64,000 bases of DNA from Viscum album (GCA_963277665.1 OY728125.1:1712518889-1712582888), one strand, 5' to 3'; shown: positions 34,171-46,915, counted from the stretch's first letter. Notes: generated by a model from the letters alone, not told the origin. Numbers and translations are program-made.

Positions 34171-35850
34171 AGGTCATATTTTATTTTATAGTGGAGAATA
34201 TAACAACATGAGATTGTGGAATATATTTTTCCACAAATAAATATTTTATCGATTACTATTTTCATACACACAACTAAAATAACAAAAATTGTCACATATT
34301 AGATAAGAAAATTATAAATAAGAATAAAACATGAATTAAATAAAAGGATAGATAACTGTAAGATATTATTATAAATTATTATTAAGAAAATATAATGTTT
34401 TAAAATATTTTTTTAATCAAATCTATTTTCCTTAGTATATTATATTTAATCTAAAGATAAATATTTTAAATATTTTAAATCAAATTTGAAATCATTAAAT
34501 TTGATTTTTGTTAATCATGTCAATATTACCAAAGGTTGAATTTTTATGTGTTTTCTTAAATAATTTATTTTTAGTAGAATGGTAAAAATGGTGATTTTGA
34601 TATAAAATGTAACATTTATAAACTTATCTTAACTCAAGAATAATGTATATTTTTATGAATATTTTTCTATATATATATATATTTAATAAGTGATATTAAT
34701 AAATTAAATATACAATGTTAAAATTAAAAAAAAACATTTTTAAAATTTTGGAAACATAAATAATGATTCACACTAAAATGGTTATTTATTTAGTTACATT
34801 AAAAATTAGAATTTATCACATCAAAATATCATTAAAAAGGTATTTTATATATGAAATCAAAATATACACATTAGTTAATAAATTCAATTTCATTTTTAAA
34901 CATAAAAAATATTATTACTATGTTTATAGTCAATTACAATGATATTGATGAAACTATTATTTTCAATGATTGGTATTATTAATATTGTGTAATTTCTATC
35001 TAGTCAATTAAAATAATTTTGTTTAAATATATACAATATTATGATTTTTAAACACATATATAGTTATATTGAGACACATTTAATAGTAAATCAATTCTAT
35101 ATAATATTAAGAACCTATAATGTTAAAAAAAAATATTTTTATAATTGTTTTATATATATTATTTTTTTTTAACTTAAATGTAAATTTTTACTTGTTTATA
35201 ATTTTAATAAGTTTAAATATATATTAAATTTAGGTTCGTCAAACCCAAAATTGATTAGATGTGCGACTTTATATGTTTATTTAAACAAAAATTACATGGG
35301 TAAAAACTTGTCACATCAATAGTAAATGCCTTCTAAATTGATTATAACTTCTATTAAAATACATTTTTTAGTAATTTTCCCACTGAAGATCACTAAAAAA
35401 TTCATTATTTTGGATTTTTTTATTCATATACCATTGAATAGTGTAATAAAATAATTGAAAAGTAATCAACATTAAAAAAGTAACATTTTCTTCACTTATA
35501 AAGCTGATTACATTCTCCCTTTCAATGGCTTACTTTCTCAAAAAAAATATACATAAACAAGTGACCAATTTTACTCTATTAGAATTACTTTTTATTTAAA
35601 AATTCCTAATTTCACATAAATTTACATTTATTCCTTTAATTATATGGACTTCATCAACATGATGTTCAATATGCTGTCATATATACTACATACTCCAGAC
35701 CTTATCATCTTAATATTTATCTTCCAAATGTACCCTAACCATATTAATATAATAACTCCGGTATCATTAATATAATTATGTTTTTTATATGTAAATCCCA
35801 AATATTTCATAATGTATTGCTTCTAAAAAAAACTTAATCTATTAAATTGA
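34170..35850. repeat. Degenerate long direct repeat, copy B
   Basis: Partner of copy A at 29500-31200; both are dominated by A and T. It fades near 35850, before the position where the hairpin remnants of copy A would fall. Confidence 0.55.
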
Positions 35851-38800
35851 TTATAGTACATAGAGCACAAATATTTTAAAAGAAGGATATTATGTTTGAT
35901 ATATTATATGATATACAACACTGAGCTTAACAACCCATATAATTTATTATTTAAATATGACTATAATAACCGAGAAATTTAATTGCTGGGTATGGATATG
36001 ATTAATTAAATTATAAAATATAAATTATTTTCTTAATTAATACAAAATTGATGATAAAAATCCCTCAATTTTTAGTAAATTCAACTAAATCATCAAAAAA
36101 TAGATTTTAATCTAAAATGATATTTACAATTCATTTTGATATAATAATATATTTAATTTTTTTCTAATTTTATAAAATTAATATTTTAAAATTAACCCCA
36201 AATATAAAATCATAATATCAAAATTATCTTAGTGCTAAATATTTTGATTTTTCTAAAAAGTTTTCATCATAGAATAGTGAAAATACAACTTTTTTTAAAC
36301 AGTAATTTATTTTAAATTCATTATTAAATTTTAATGTCCCATTATTCATAGAATTTCATTTAATAGTAATAAAAAAATTTATTCAAAATAATTATTTATA
36401 TTTTAAGAATATTTACTCCCAATTTTGGTAAATTATTATTTGATGTCCTAAAAATTAATTTTTCTAAATACTATATTTAAAAGAATAATAATACCCAATT
36501 TTAATTAATTAAATTTACCACTAATTAAGAAATATTTAAATAAAATTTTATATATTATATATCAAACTATATGAATTTAAATCCATATAATGAAGATCCC
36601 AAGTTATATAATTAATGGCATATCATCTTATGCTTGAGAAATAAATTTCTTGACCAACCATTTGTCGACACAATTTGTGGGATAAATTTTAAATTAAATT
36701 CAACCTCCTCTATGAACTAAATTTCATAAAATGTATTCCATATTTTTAATCTGAATAATTAATATTATTGAATATTATTATGTTTATGTTTTTTATAAAT
36801 ATTAGTAAATATGGTAAAATTTATTATTCGTAGATAATGTTAAAACATGGATTTTCACATAACATGGACATGTTTTATGGTAAAATTTTGACACACTTAG
36901 AATTTTTTTTATAAACTTGGTATAATATTAAGTATCAATGGTTCCAAATAATATTATAATTTACAATTAATTTTCCACTAATTGGATAAATTTGATAGAA
37001 TGCATGCACTAAATACCGTGGTGGAAAATAAAATGGTAAAATTGCCAAAAAAGGCATGTATAGTGAATAATTTTTCTAAAAATTTATTAATATTTATTTT
37101 TTTGGGGGGTTTTATAGATATTTAATTCCATTCAATCGATTATTTATCAATTTCATAGAAATATTGGATCCACTGTGACTTTCCAATATTGAATATTATT
37201 GTGTATTTTAAAAAATATAACTCCTCCTCAGTTATAATAGTGTACCCCCTACCCTCAATTATTAAAAAATATGAATAAATTTTGATTGAATAACCAATAT
37301 TAAAATATCTCCCAAAAAAAGTATACACATTAGAGAGTTTTTTTCAACCCAAAATATCATCCCTTGGTTTCTTGAGATGGGATCAATTTGAGATTTCTTT
37401 GAGATATGTTTATCAAGTAAATGAAGCAATTTCATTGTAGTTATTATTTTATAACCATCAATTATAGAGAGGAAATTATAATATAAAAACACCATATATC
37501 CCATAACATTTTATTTCATAAAATTTATGGAATAATATTTATCCATCTCTTCCTCCAACTAATTGGAAACAAATCAATCACCCTTGGGTATAGAAGACAG
37601 TCGCCACCCAAACCAATGAAATTTTTCATCCATCACAGACTCACATGGATAGCCATAATAATTGAAATAATTAATATATATGAAATTTTTTAAATGATAT
37701 AAATTATTTAAAGTTAATATATCATCCACTTCATTTACATTTTACCCATTAATTTAATGATATCACTTCTTGTCCGTACATACGACCAACCGTCTCCCAA
37801 ATATATGTGATTCCTTTCCCATGTAAAAAATTCTACATCTATAATAAAAACTGTATTTAATATGTTAATATTATATTTAAAAAATTTATATAATTAGGTA
37901 AATTTTGTAACTATATCCTATACACAAGAACCTTAATATCCATTACAAAACGTGCCTGAGAAAAAAGGTAATTAAAACCTGAAAGAAAGGTAATAATGAA
38001 ATATTATTAATGAATGGGTGGTAATATGTTATAAGAGGATCATATATGAAATTATAAATATATTTATATTTTTAATGAAATAATAATATTTTTTCAAATA
38101 TATATATTATGGGTTAAATCATGTTCAACTAATTTTAAGTGTGAGGTAAGGGTTTTCATCTCAAAAAATCATTCATCAAAGAACATGTTCTTTTATACAC
38201 ATAATTCATTTTAATTGTGGAATATACTACTAATTTAATGTTTTAATTAATATATTATTCTTATCCATGGATTTGGATTTTCAAATTCAATCTCCCTCTA
38301 TATTGAGTGGGTTTTATTAATATTTTTCATATGTTTTTGGGGATTACATTTGAATTTCATCACATTGTGGCATATTTTAATGATATATATAATTTATTTT
38401 AAATTGTTTATCTAAATCCCATTTTATGTGTAATATTATGAATCTTTCATATCTAATCATATATATATATTTTTTGTTTTAATTATTTCAACTTATTTTA
38501 TTTGAAATGAAAATTACCAAGTAGTAAGGAATTTCAAAACACAACTTCTTTTCATCCGATTATATTAGGTCATTATTTCCGTTGATGATATAATAATATA
38601 TGTGTGATTAAAATTTATTAATTTATAATTTATTTAAAAAATATGTCCTTTTAGTTTTTACACAAATAATCACTTCATTGATTAATTATAACATCATCGT
38701 TATGATTATTAAGGGTTTATCTCCCAATCTTGTTTTATATAGAACTATTTATACTTGAATATATAATGTATTAAATTATTTTATAATTATCTAATAAACC

Positions 38801-40480
38801 CATTTAGTTTTATTATCCATTGGATATTAAAAAAATTTAAGACATAATATCATCTTTCACTCACTAGTACTAAAAATAATTGAAAACAAAATTCTAGAAG
38901 TTATGACATTATTTAACTCTTGATCAAAGATCAATTTAAAAAAATGCATTCTTAATATATTTTAACGAATATTTTAAAATTATTTTTTGATTCTCCAATG
39001 AAATTTTCATCCATTACAGCGTTTTTATAAATAAAATAAAATAAATCTTCCAATCATTTTCTGAAATAGTTACTAAATGACATTTCTTACAAAATATGAA
39101 TGGAATACTTGTTTTAATGTAAATTGAAGGAACTACAATCTACTACCATTTTGAACATGAATTTATTTAGATATTAAATCCAAAGTATCCTTAGTTTTTT
39201 TTCAAAATATTATTTTTTCCTAATATTTGTTAAATAATTACTTTTTAAAATTGATTTTCAATGTAAAAATGATATTTTTCTAAAAAAAATTAAAGGTATC
39301 TTAATGGTATATTTAATCTTCAATGATAAAAAAAATTATTTTACATATTATCTATTGAGGAAATGTTTTAATTAAACCATCTTTATTATTTCACTATATG
39401 GTTTATGATTATCTTGTATAGGGAATGTATTGGTACACAATTTATTGAATAATTATTGTAATTATTAACTTTCTACTAAAACATTCATTTTATTTTTATC
39501 ATTGAAAATTATATTTCCCTTATATATCCATATTATTTATATCATAAATATTATTATTTCCTATACCATCAATCATTTTTACATATCTTTCTTACTTTTA
39601 ATGTTAATTGATTGAAAGGGGAAATATTGGTAAATATATTTTTTACTCAATATTGATATTTTTTGAATTGTAATCATGATAATGAGTTAAATAAATCAAT
39701 TTATATAAGGGTAATGCATTGGACTTGATGTAATGAGTGCGGCATGGAATTATATGACCCCTCGAAGCATTGGTAGTCTGTGGAGGTCAATCAGTAAGCA
39801 TGTATTAAATAGGTTCTTATCTATATTTTTAATAAATATTTTTAAAGGTATTGATAGTATAAATATCATGATTTCTGAGATCATGGAATAAAATATAAAA
39901 AATTTCTTTTATTAAGAATTTATTTAGTATTATCCAAGCTATGATTACATTGATATTATCATTGGATGCATTTTTTCTCCTGTTATTGATTAAATTGCAT
40001 GTGTTGTCAATTATTTACCTTTTCATTTTGATTATTAATTATCTTATAATGATATTAAAGTTATTGATTAAGTGTAAAAATTTAATTATTTATCATTTTT
40101 ATTGATTATTTCATATTTATAATCATCATTTATTCATGATTTCTTCAGTTGCATGTAACCAATTTTGAGTGTTTGAGATCACCCTTATTTTTTCCCTTCC
40201 ACAAGATATGATAAAGGAAAATATTAATGTTTTGAAATAAATATAATATTAAATTTATCTATGTTTCATTTCATTATTTGAAATAAAATTGAATACTCAA
40301 CTACTTATCTAGATTATAATTACTATTAAACTATTGTTACAATTATTATGTGATCTCTAATATCAAGATACAATGTAATAATTTAATAAAAGATTTTTTT
40401 ACATTGGGGTAATGTTATTTTATATTATATAAATGTAAAAAAACATATTTAATCATTTCCATCCACTATAAAAGTGATAT
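35851..40480. other. AT-rich relic DNA
   Basis: No recognisable gene. Two minus-strand frames at 37140-37504 show no known domain. A slightly GC-richer patch at 39715-39800 (GAGTGCGGCATGGAATTATA) has no identity that I can give. Confidence 0.35.
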
Positions 40481-41260
40481 TATTATGATCATGAGTTGTG
40501 AAGACAACCTCCTCTATAAAGTGACATCTTCTGTTTTTACCAACTCCTCTATTGACTAGTTAAGAAGATGGAATTCATGAATAAATGTAAAATTTAAACT
40601 ATTATTATTATTATACAAATTATAATCTCCTAAATTTCCAATCATTCATCGAGAAATGAAAATATTAACCATGCATTGTAAAGACTACAACCTCCACGAT
40701 GTTACATTTTCATTTTTCATATTAATTTTCACTATTTATCCAAACTACATAAAATATGATTACAAAATAATAATAATATTAATAATAATATTACTATATA
40801 ATTATCTTTATATTATACACTTCCAGGACAATAGTCACCCATCTAGATATAGTAAGTTCTTGTTTGGATATGTTTAACCACTTACAAGAATGATGTTTTA
40901 GAACACTATGAGGGATTCCACAGAGAAATTAAATTTTAAAATTATTATTATTTAGTAATAAAATAATTATTTTACTATGGTTTTGAAAATTTTAAATTAT
41001 TTATTTAACTTATTATTTTAATGTCATCTTCGATCGCTAAGTTTTTGGAAATAATGAAACATTGATTAATTTTTCATGAAAAATAACAAACATAAGATAA
41101 AACAGTGTATATATATATATAATATGATAGTAAATAATACATAGTTAATTAAATATCGATTGAAACAATTCTTAATAAATATTATATAAAATAATTTTTT
41201 TATTATGGAATTTATGAGAAAGTGCATAGTGAATCAGTACTATAATAAGGGTTTATTGTA
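40480..41260 (-). repeat. Decayed LTR segment, second copy with hairpin-pair remnants
   Basis: Matches 31200-31980. Hairpin remnants lie near 40505 and 40690, about 180 bases apart. The copies share the same landmarks in order, including TATAATCTCC/TATAATCTATCTCC between the hairpins. Confidence 0.55.
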
Positions 41261-42416
41261 TCAATTTTCAATCCCTTTAGACATACTTATTATTTTAAAT
41301 TATATTTTCATTGTAATGGTTTATCTACAACCCATTTATATTTATTTTCCATATACTTTCATTATTAATGATATTTAATTTTTCATTTAAAATCACATCC
41401 TTCAATAGGTTTTCATTCAAACGTTTCTAATATCATAAGAGTTTGTGCTAAAACAATTTTCATTCATTAAGTTTCTATCTTTCTTATTGAACAGTATCAT
41501 TCATTGTTTTATTTATTATACATAGAGACCATTTTTTATTTTATTTCTACCATTTATATATATATATATATAATTATTCCTTATAACCTCATTGTTAAAA
41601 TATTCTTGCATCAATGATTATGTAACATTAATGGGTTTATTTGTCTCAATTATGATATTTCTAGACATATTTCTCATTATTAACAAATTTAAATTCATAT
41701 GGAGTATATATATATATATAAATTTTCATTTAATATAACTAAGTTTATTTCATTTATTATATTTAGTTTCAATTTTCAATCTATTATTTTTCCATTAGTT
41801 TTCATTTGACTGTGACTTGAGTTGTACGATTTCATTATCCTACCATATTTTAAAATATAGCTCTCTAAAATTTCATAATCTATATTGGAAATCTATATAT
41901 TCTTTCTTTACAAAATCAAAATCATTTTTATCCCCTTTGGGTATCCGTGTTGATTATTTTTTCTTCTTAATCATATTTTAGGTTGGGATTTTTATAATTT
42001 TTTTACATGATGTCTCTTTCAAAAAATATATTCTTCATACAAGCAATAAAGAAATTATTTGTCACTCATATTGTGTCTTTCACTTGAAATTTTTTATATA
42101 TAATTATTTCTATTTCAAATATTTTATGATTCAATTTATTGTACCTTGACTTTTATTATATTGTTTGGAAAATAAAATCATTTGAAAATTTTCTATATAG
42201 ATATTTTTGAAAAATAAATATACTATAGTATTTTTGTTTGAACATTAATTCTGTTGTGTTTTCCAATTTATATGAAATTTTTCTTATTGTTTTTATAATA
42301 TAATTAGTAAATTATGTTTCTCTTAGTTTTATAAAATATTTTTCTTTAATTAATTTCAAGAGATAATTTATATTCCTTATTTTCAATGTGTTTTTTAGAA
42401 AAATGAAAAAAATTGT
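41261..42416. other. AT-rich flank of the 42-53 kb element
   Basis: A GGGTTTATT(T)GT...ATTTCTAGACATA segment near 41630 partly repeats the one near 41248, a short local duplication. Several TA runs. No gene. Confidence 0.4.
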
Positions 42417-42421
42417 TTCCA
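42417..42421. repeat. Target-site duplication TTCCA (left, imperfect)
   Basis: TTCCA abuts the left LTR; TTCCT abuts the right LTR at 53372-53376. Four of five bases agree, as expected for an insertion old enough to have one substitution. Confidence 0.6.
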
Positions 42422-42932
42422 TATAAGGCCCCGGCCTTAAACATTACTTAATATTGAATTAAATGAATAATTAACATTGAGGATCTTTTCAGGTTTAGAG
42501 TTTTAGAGAATTAGAACATAACTATTACATATCAAAAGATTACAAAGTAGTCACTTCTACTAAGTTTCCATAATAAAAAAAACTCTTAAAAGAAACGTGT
42601 CTAGTTCCATGTTTTATATATCATGACATTCCCTTGATCCCATCCTTGACCTTATTCCACATTAAGTCCTGTGAAAACATTTCAAAAGAAACTTGGGGTG
42701 AGCATAAAAAGCTCAGTAAGGGATACAGAAAGAATGAAAACTGTTATTTTTTCAAACATCAAGTAAACCATATATACTCTATCAAAGTAATACCTTCACC
42801 TTCATGAAGTAGTAAAAACTCTTCACTGAATAAAGTATCATTACTTACCTTTTTGTAACCAAAGGATTACCATAAAACCCATAAAAAGAACACATAACAT
42901 ATATAAAGGTAACTTGGGACATAAAAATACTT

Positions 42933-43045
42933 AAGTGGAATAACCATACGGTCGACTTCCACACATATCCCTTAATGGAATAGCCATATGGCCAATTTCC
43001 ATACATACTTAATGGAATAGCCATACGGCCGACTTCCATACCCAA
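42933..43045 (+). repeat. Three tandem GGAATAGCCATACGGCC units (3' LTR)
   Basis: GGAATAACCATACGGTCGAC, GGAATAGCCATATGGCCAAT and GGAATAGCCATACGGCCGAC each end in TTCCA(C/T)AC, spaced 38-45 bases. Directly after follows a pair of ACGTAACCACCCGT units (43070, 43110). The array recurs at 49817-49930. Confidence 0.75.
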
Positions 43046-43877
43046 TGCATTTGAGGTTATAACGTAACCACCCGTCCTGGTATTCATGGCACCACCCGTC
43101 ATATGGTTTATAACGTAACCACCCGTTAAAATGTCCAAGTACCAATATAAAATCATAAAACATAAAACCAATATAAAGGAATGATAACATTTCCACATTT
43201 CAATCACAATATATCATAAATATATTGACATAATAGAATCCTTTTTCAAAACCATTTTCAATACCAAAATACATAAAAGAGTATATGGTATTTATTTTAT
43301 TCTAAAAACATTACGGCTTGTTGAGAAAGCCAAAGACCAAATAATACTCGCGGTGGAGGAAAAGGTCGTTGTCGCCGCGTACGTTAAAAGAAACATTCCT
43401 TTTTGTCATTTTGTAAAACGCTTTGTAGAAAAATATTCTTTTTGTATAAAAGTAAAAGTCAAAGGGGTTTATACACCGTATAAAAGAAAGTTGTGTATAA
43501 AACGAAATATGCCTCAATGAAAGGAAATTGAGACGAAGTCCCTTACCTCGGGTCCGACTTGACTCGATTGTTCTTTAAAGTCCTGAATAATAAACTTGAG
43601 TTAATTTATACTTGATTAAGAACCTTTTTAAAGTTCATTATTCCTTTTATATCAGTTATTGCCATGTTATAAACATTATGTAACCATTTAAGTTAATAAT
43701 GTTTTTTTATCAATATTTGGTTCTTAAGTCGAAAGTGGACTTCTTACAATTACATGTTGTTCGTGTGGTCAAAGGTTCTTTATATCCAGAATGAAATTCC
43801 CGATTTGGATATAATATGTATCATATATATCCAGAATATACATGTATTTATAATATTACATAGTCATTTAGAGGTAA

Positions 43878-43942
43878 GAAATGAAATGCACCGTTCATGG
43901 AGACGGTAAGTCGTACGTACGCATGAACGCTACTTTCATTTC
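43878..43942 (-). repeat. 65-nt hairpin 1 in 3' LTR
   Basis: An imperfect inverted repeat: outer arms GAAATGAAA/TTTCATTTC and inner arms CGTTCATG/CATGAACG around a ~22-nt loop with the palindrome CGTACGTACG. In the element's sense (minus) strand it lies ~900 bases after the TATA box, so in the transcribed leader. Confidence 0.75.
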
Positions 43943-44085
43943 TTTGTCATATTAATGGAATTAAAACTAAATGAGAGTTATGTATATTTTAATTCCAGAA
44001 TTATATTCATCATTTAGATATATCATTAATTATATATATCCATTATATACATGTTCTTTTAATAGTACATTACATTTGGGGATAA

Positions 44086-44150
44086 GAAATGAAATGCACC
44101 GTTCATGGAGACGGTAAGCCGTACGTACGCATGAACGCTACTTTCATTTC
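44086..44150 (-). repeat. 65-nt hairpin 2 in 3' LTR
   Basis: Nearly identical to hairpin 1 and 208 bases from it; the flanks also resemble each other, so the hairpins sit in a ~208-bp tandem duplication. A weaker third relative (CCACGGAAACCGTAAG) is near 44500. Confidence 0.75.
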
Positions 44151-44851
44151 TATCTCATACTTTAATGGAAAGAAATAATAATGATATAGAGGTATATTAT
44201 AATTCCAGTATAACATCATATATAATAACTTTAAATCCATCCTTTACACGTCCCACATATGGCATTAACGAATCACATCACTTTGAGGGGGCAGTAGTCC
44301 GCACTTCCTTAAATGAAGATATCATGTTTACCCATAATGGAAACCATAAAGGTATGCCAAAAATGAAAATACAGAAGCTTAAAGAAAACATAAACATATT
44401 ATATATCATATATAAAAATAGTGACATCATAATGGCCACCTTTGAATGTGTTAAATGAGTATTGAACAATCATCGTTTCGGGAGGCAGAATTTTGCCATC
44501 CACGGAAACCGTAAGTTTTTTTAACCATTTGATGTAGTTGTGTGAGATTGTAGCTCGAATAAATCTTATAACAACATACTAGTATATTGAAGATACTGGT
44601 GTTGTTACAAAAGAAGTAAATAAAAAGAGTTTAGAGGGTTGGAGAAGCAAAATAAAACAAATGAACAAGAGAGAATGAATTACCTTTAAAATTGTAACTC
44701 CCTTTTGATTTGAGCCTAAATGCTTCCTTTGAAAGGATTATTCCAAAAGGTAATCCTCTAGGATGAGGATAGGGATGTGGAGAGAGTAATTGGGCAGGTT
44801 TTGGCCGAGCCAAAGGCTTGAAGAGTGTGTGTAAGGTGGTAGAGGTGGGGG

Positions 44852-44860
44852 CCTTTTATA
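44852..44860 (-). promoter_or_regulatory. TATA box of 3' LTR (42-53 kb element)
   Basis: Minus-strand TATAAAAGGCCCCC, followed by pyrimidine-rich sequence suited to a start site about 30 bases on. The other LTR has TATAAAATGCCCCC at 51735-51743. The placement implies ~1.6 kb of U3 and ~2.4 kb of transcribed R-U5. Confidence 0.6.
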
Positions 44861-46487
44861 AGAGTAGAGAAGGGGCACTTTTGGAAAGTAAAGCAATATT
44901 ACTTTATTTGAAAATGTGTTTCGGTTTTAAAAGGTCCCAAATTGATATAATTCGTGTATAAGGTGATAAGGGTTCTAAATACACTCATCCAATTGGTTTT
45001 CAACATGTGTAGTTCATAGATTTTAAATGTTCTTTCCATTTTATTTAATTCGTCAAATAATGATGTCATCGCTGCATCATTATTATGTCATAAATAATTT
45101 AATTTATATAATGTCTAAAAATTATAAAAAAATACTATGATGTAGAAAATATTTTTAGCTTTCCAATGACTATTTATAATCAAAAATCTGATCTTTATAT
45201 CCCCATGTAAAAAGTGTTTTCGTAAAACATATTATGTTTGTGTCATTTTTACTTTTACATTAAATAAAAAGTTATTTATGTCATTTCCCAACCAAAGTGG
45301 CTCCATGGGGTCCCCAAGTTGACCCATGGCTTGTCTTGGTCGGCCATGACACAACCAATTAGGGTAGGAAATGTGTCAAGCTCATCTCATTTTATTAAAG
45401 CATTATTTTTACCTTAAACTACACTAATTACCACTAATCGCGATTAAAAACTTAATAAGTTACTATTCACCAAAAAATTAATTTAATCTCATTGAACCAC
45501 ATTTTACTTCTTAATGACAACCATGTATGTCGGATTTTTGAAAATCAAAACACAATGATGGCAAAATTTCATTTAAATGGAAAATCAGTTTTTATAAGTA
45601 CCACTTAGTGGTTTCACTATTCATCAAAAATTGAAGTGTTTCAGAAAATTACAAAAATTCACCCTAAGATATATTTGATATTACGAATTCAAAAATGAAG
45701 TCTATTTTAAAAAATTCAAAACATATAAGTCACATTAATTAATTAAATAATTAATTCCCGATGTCAGAGCAAATAGCATGTTTTTATGAAACAATAAGTA
45801 TCAAAAGATTGACACTAGTTTAAGTTCGATTTCAAAGTGAAATTAATTCCAACGTCCACTATTGGATTTAATGGTAAAAATATTTTCTAATTTCACTTTA
45901 AAACCAATTCAAAAGATAATCTAATCATATAAATAAATTATATTAAAAAGAGGTTTTGAATTAAAATACAACATTTTACACTATTCATAAAAAAAATGAA
46001 CTTTATCAGAAAGGTACCAAAAATTTACAAAAAGTAAATTTTGATGTCCCGATTCTAAAGAAGAGTTATATTTGGTCTATTAGAATTTATAAGATCGATA
46101 AAAACTATATTTAATGATGGTTCTCTGTCAAAAGGTGATAAGTGGACCTTTCGTGAAAATTAGGGTATAAATGCCTAAAATTGAACTCTTTCCGTATTTT
46201 AAGCCTTTACCTTTTATTGGGTAAATGTAAAAACATTTAAAAACATATATAATCATATTTTAGTAATTTCTATCCATTCCTGCTAGTACAACGGCTACTC
46301 GTTAACTAACATTTAAAATAATATTATTTTATTACTTGTGTGCAACGTAAGTTTTCAAAGAAACTCATCGTTGTGTACCGAGTAAGCTATCGAACGTAGA
46401 AACCCCTTTTAATTGAAATTAATATTTAATTCATAAATATTAATAAATATGAAAATTCTTTATTCTTTATTTACATGGGATGTTACA

Positions 46488-46503
46488 TCCTTCCCCCCTT
46501 TTG
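46488..46503 (-). other. Polypurine tract
   Basis: Minus-strand CAAAAGGGGGGAAGGA lies directly before the LTR start TGTAACA, as in Tekay elements. Confidence 0.85.
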
Positions 46504-46505
46504 GG

Positions 46506-46523
46506 AATTGCGTCCTCGCAATT
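46506..46523 (-). other. Perfect stem-loop before the polypurine tract
   Basis: AATTGCG, a four-base loop, and CGCAATT: a perfect 7-bp stem. It is this element's version of the AATTTCGAGGACGAAATT box found between pol and the purine tract in the lineage; compensating changes (GCG/CGC) keep it paired. Confidence 0.6.
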
Positions 46524-46534
46524 TTATTCACTTA

Positions 46535-46915
46535 TCAAAATAAGTGGGGGTATTTATGCTTCATAGCATTTTCAGATTCCCACATTGCCTCTTCAATCAC
46601 ATGGTTTTTCCACAAAACCTTTACCTGAAAAATCACCTTATTCCGTAACACCTGCTCCCTGTGGTCAAGAATCTGGACTGGTTGTTCTTCAGAAGATAGG
46701 TTCTCTTCCAGCTGAAATACCTCTGGACTCAAAACATGAGATGGATCTGGCATATACTTCCTCAACATTGAAACATGAAAAACATTGTGTACCTGAGATA
46801 AACTCGGAGGTAAAGCCACTCGGTAAGCAACTGATCCAACTTTCTCCAGAATTTCATATGGTTCAATAAACCTTGGAATCATCTTTACTTTCTTACCAAA
46901 TCTCATCACACTTTT
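46535..46915 (-). pseudogene. pol: Integrase C-terminus with chromodomain
   Basis: MRFGKKVKMIPRFIEPYEIL opens the GPF/Y-like module (the Gly-Pro-Phe here is Glu-Pro-Tyr). HNVFHVSMLRKYMPDPSHVL follows, then VQILDHREQVLRNKVIFQVK and WKNHVIEEAMWESENAMKHK, the chromodomain core with the aromatic Trp residues retained. The frame ends at the natural stop in KYPHLF at 46535. One stop near 46911 separates it from the integrase core. Confidence 0.88.

Larger units (their letters stand above)
42422..46487 (-). repeat. 3' LTR (4066 bp)
   Basis: On the minus strand it starts TGTAACATCCCA at 46487, the Tekay-type LTR start, and ends CCTTATA at 42422. Landmarks along it: a TATA box at 44852, a stem-loop near 44571-44607, two 65-nt hairpins, three short tandem repeats near 42933-43045, and ACTATTCA modules at 45463-46000. 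Its frame at 44165-44458 is cut short in the other LTR and is not treated as a gene. Confidence 0.92.

Noticed and set aside
37140..37504. Two overlapping minus-strand frames as a possible small gene
   Set aside because: Composition is biased by AT-richness, there is no known motif, no promoter context, and the surrounding region is relic DNA.
27000..41300. A true tandem satellite of ~4.64-kb period
   Set aside because: The third unit matches only part of the first, and the second lacks the hairpin remnants. Kept only as a repeat observation.
44165..44458. 97-codon frame inside the 4-kb LTR, with a related frame at 51048-51266
   Set aside because: It is antisense to the element, spans a stretch of LTR next to the hairpins, is cut short in the other LTR, and has no known motif. 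Similarity between the copies is explained by the LTR duplication.
46585..46869. Plus-strand open frame over the integrase tail
   Set aside because: Shadow of the real minus-strand chromodomain frame.
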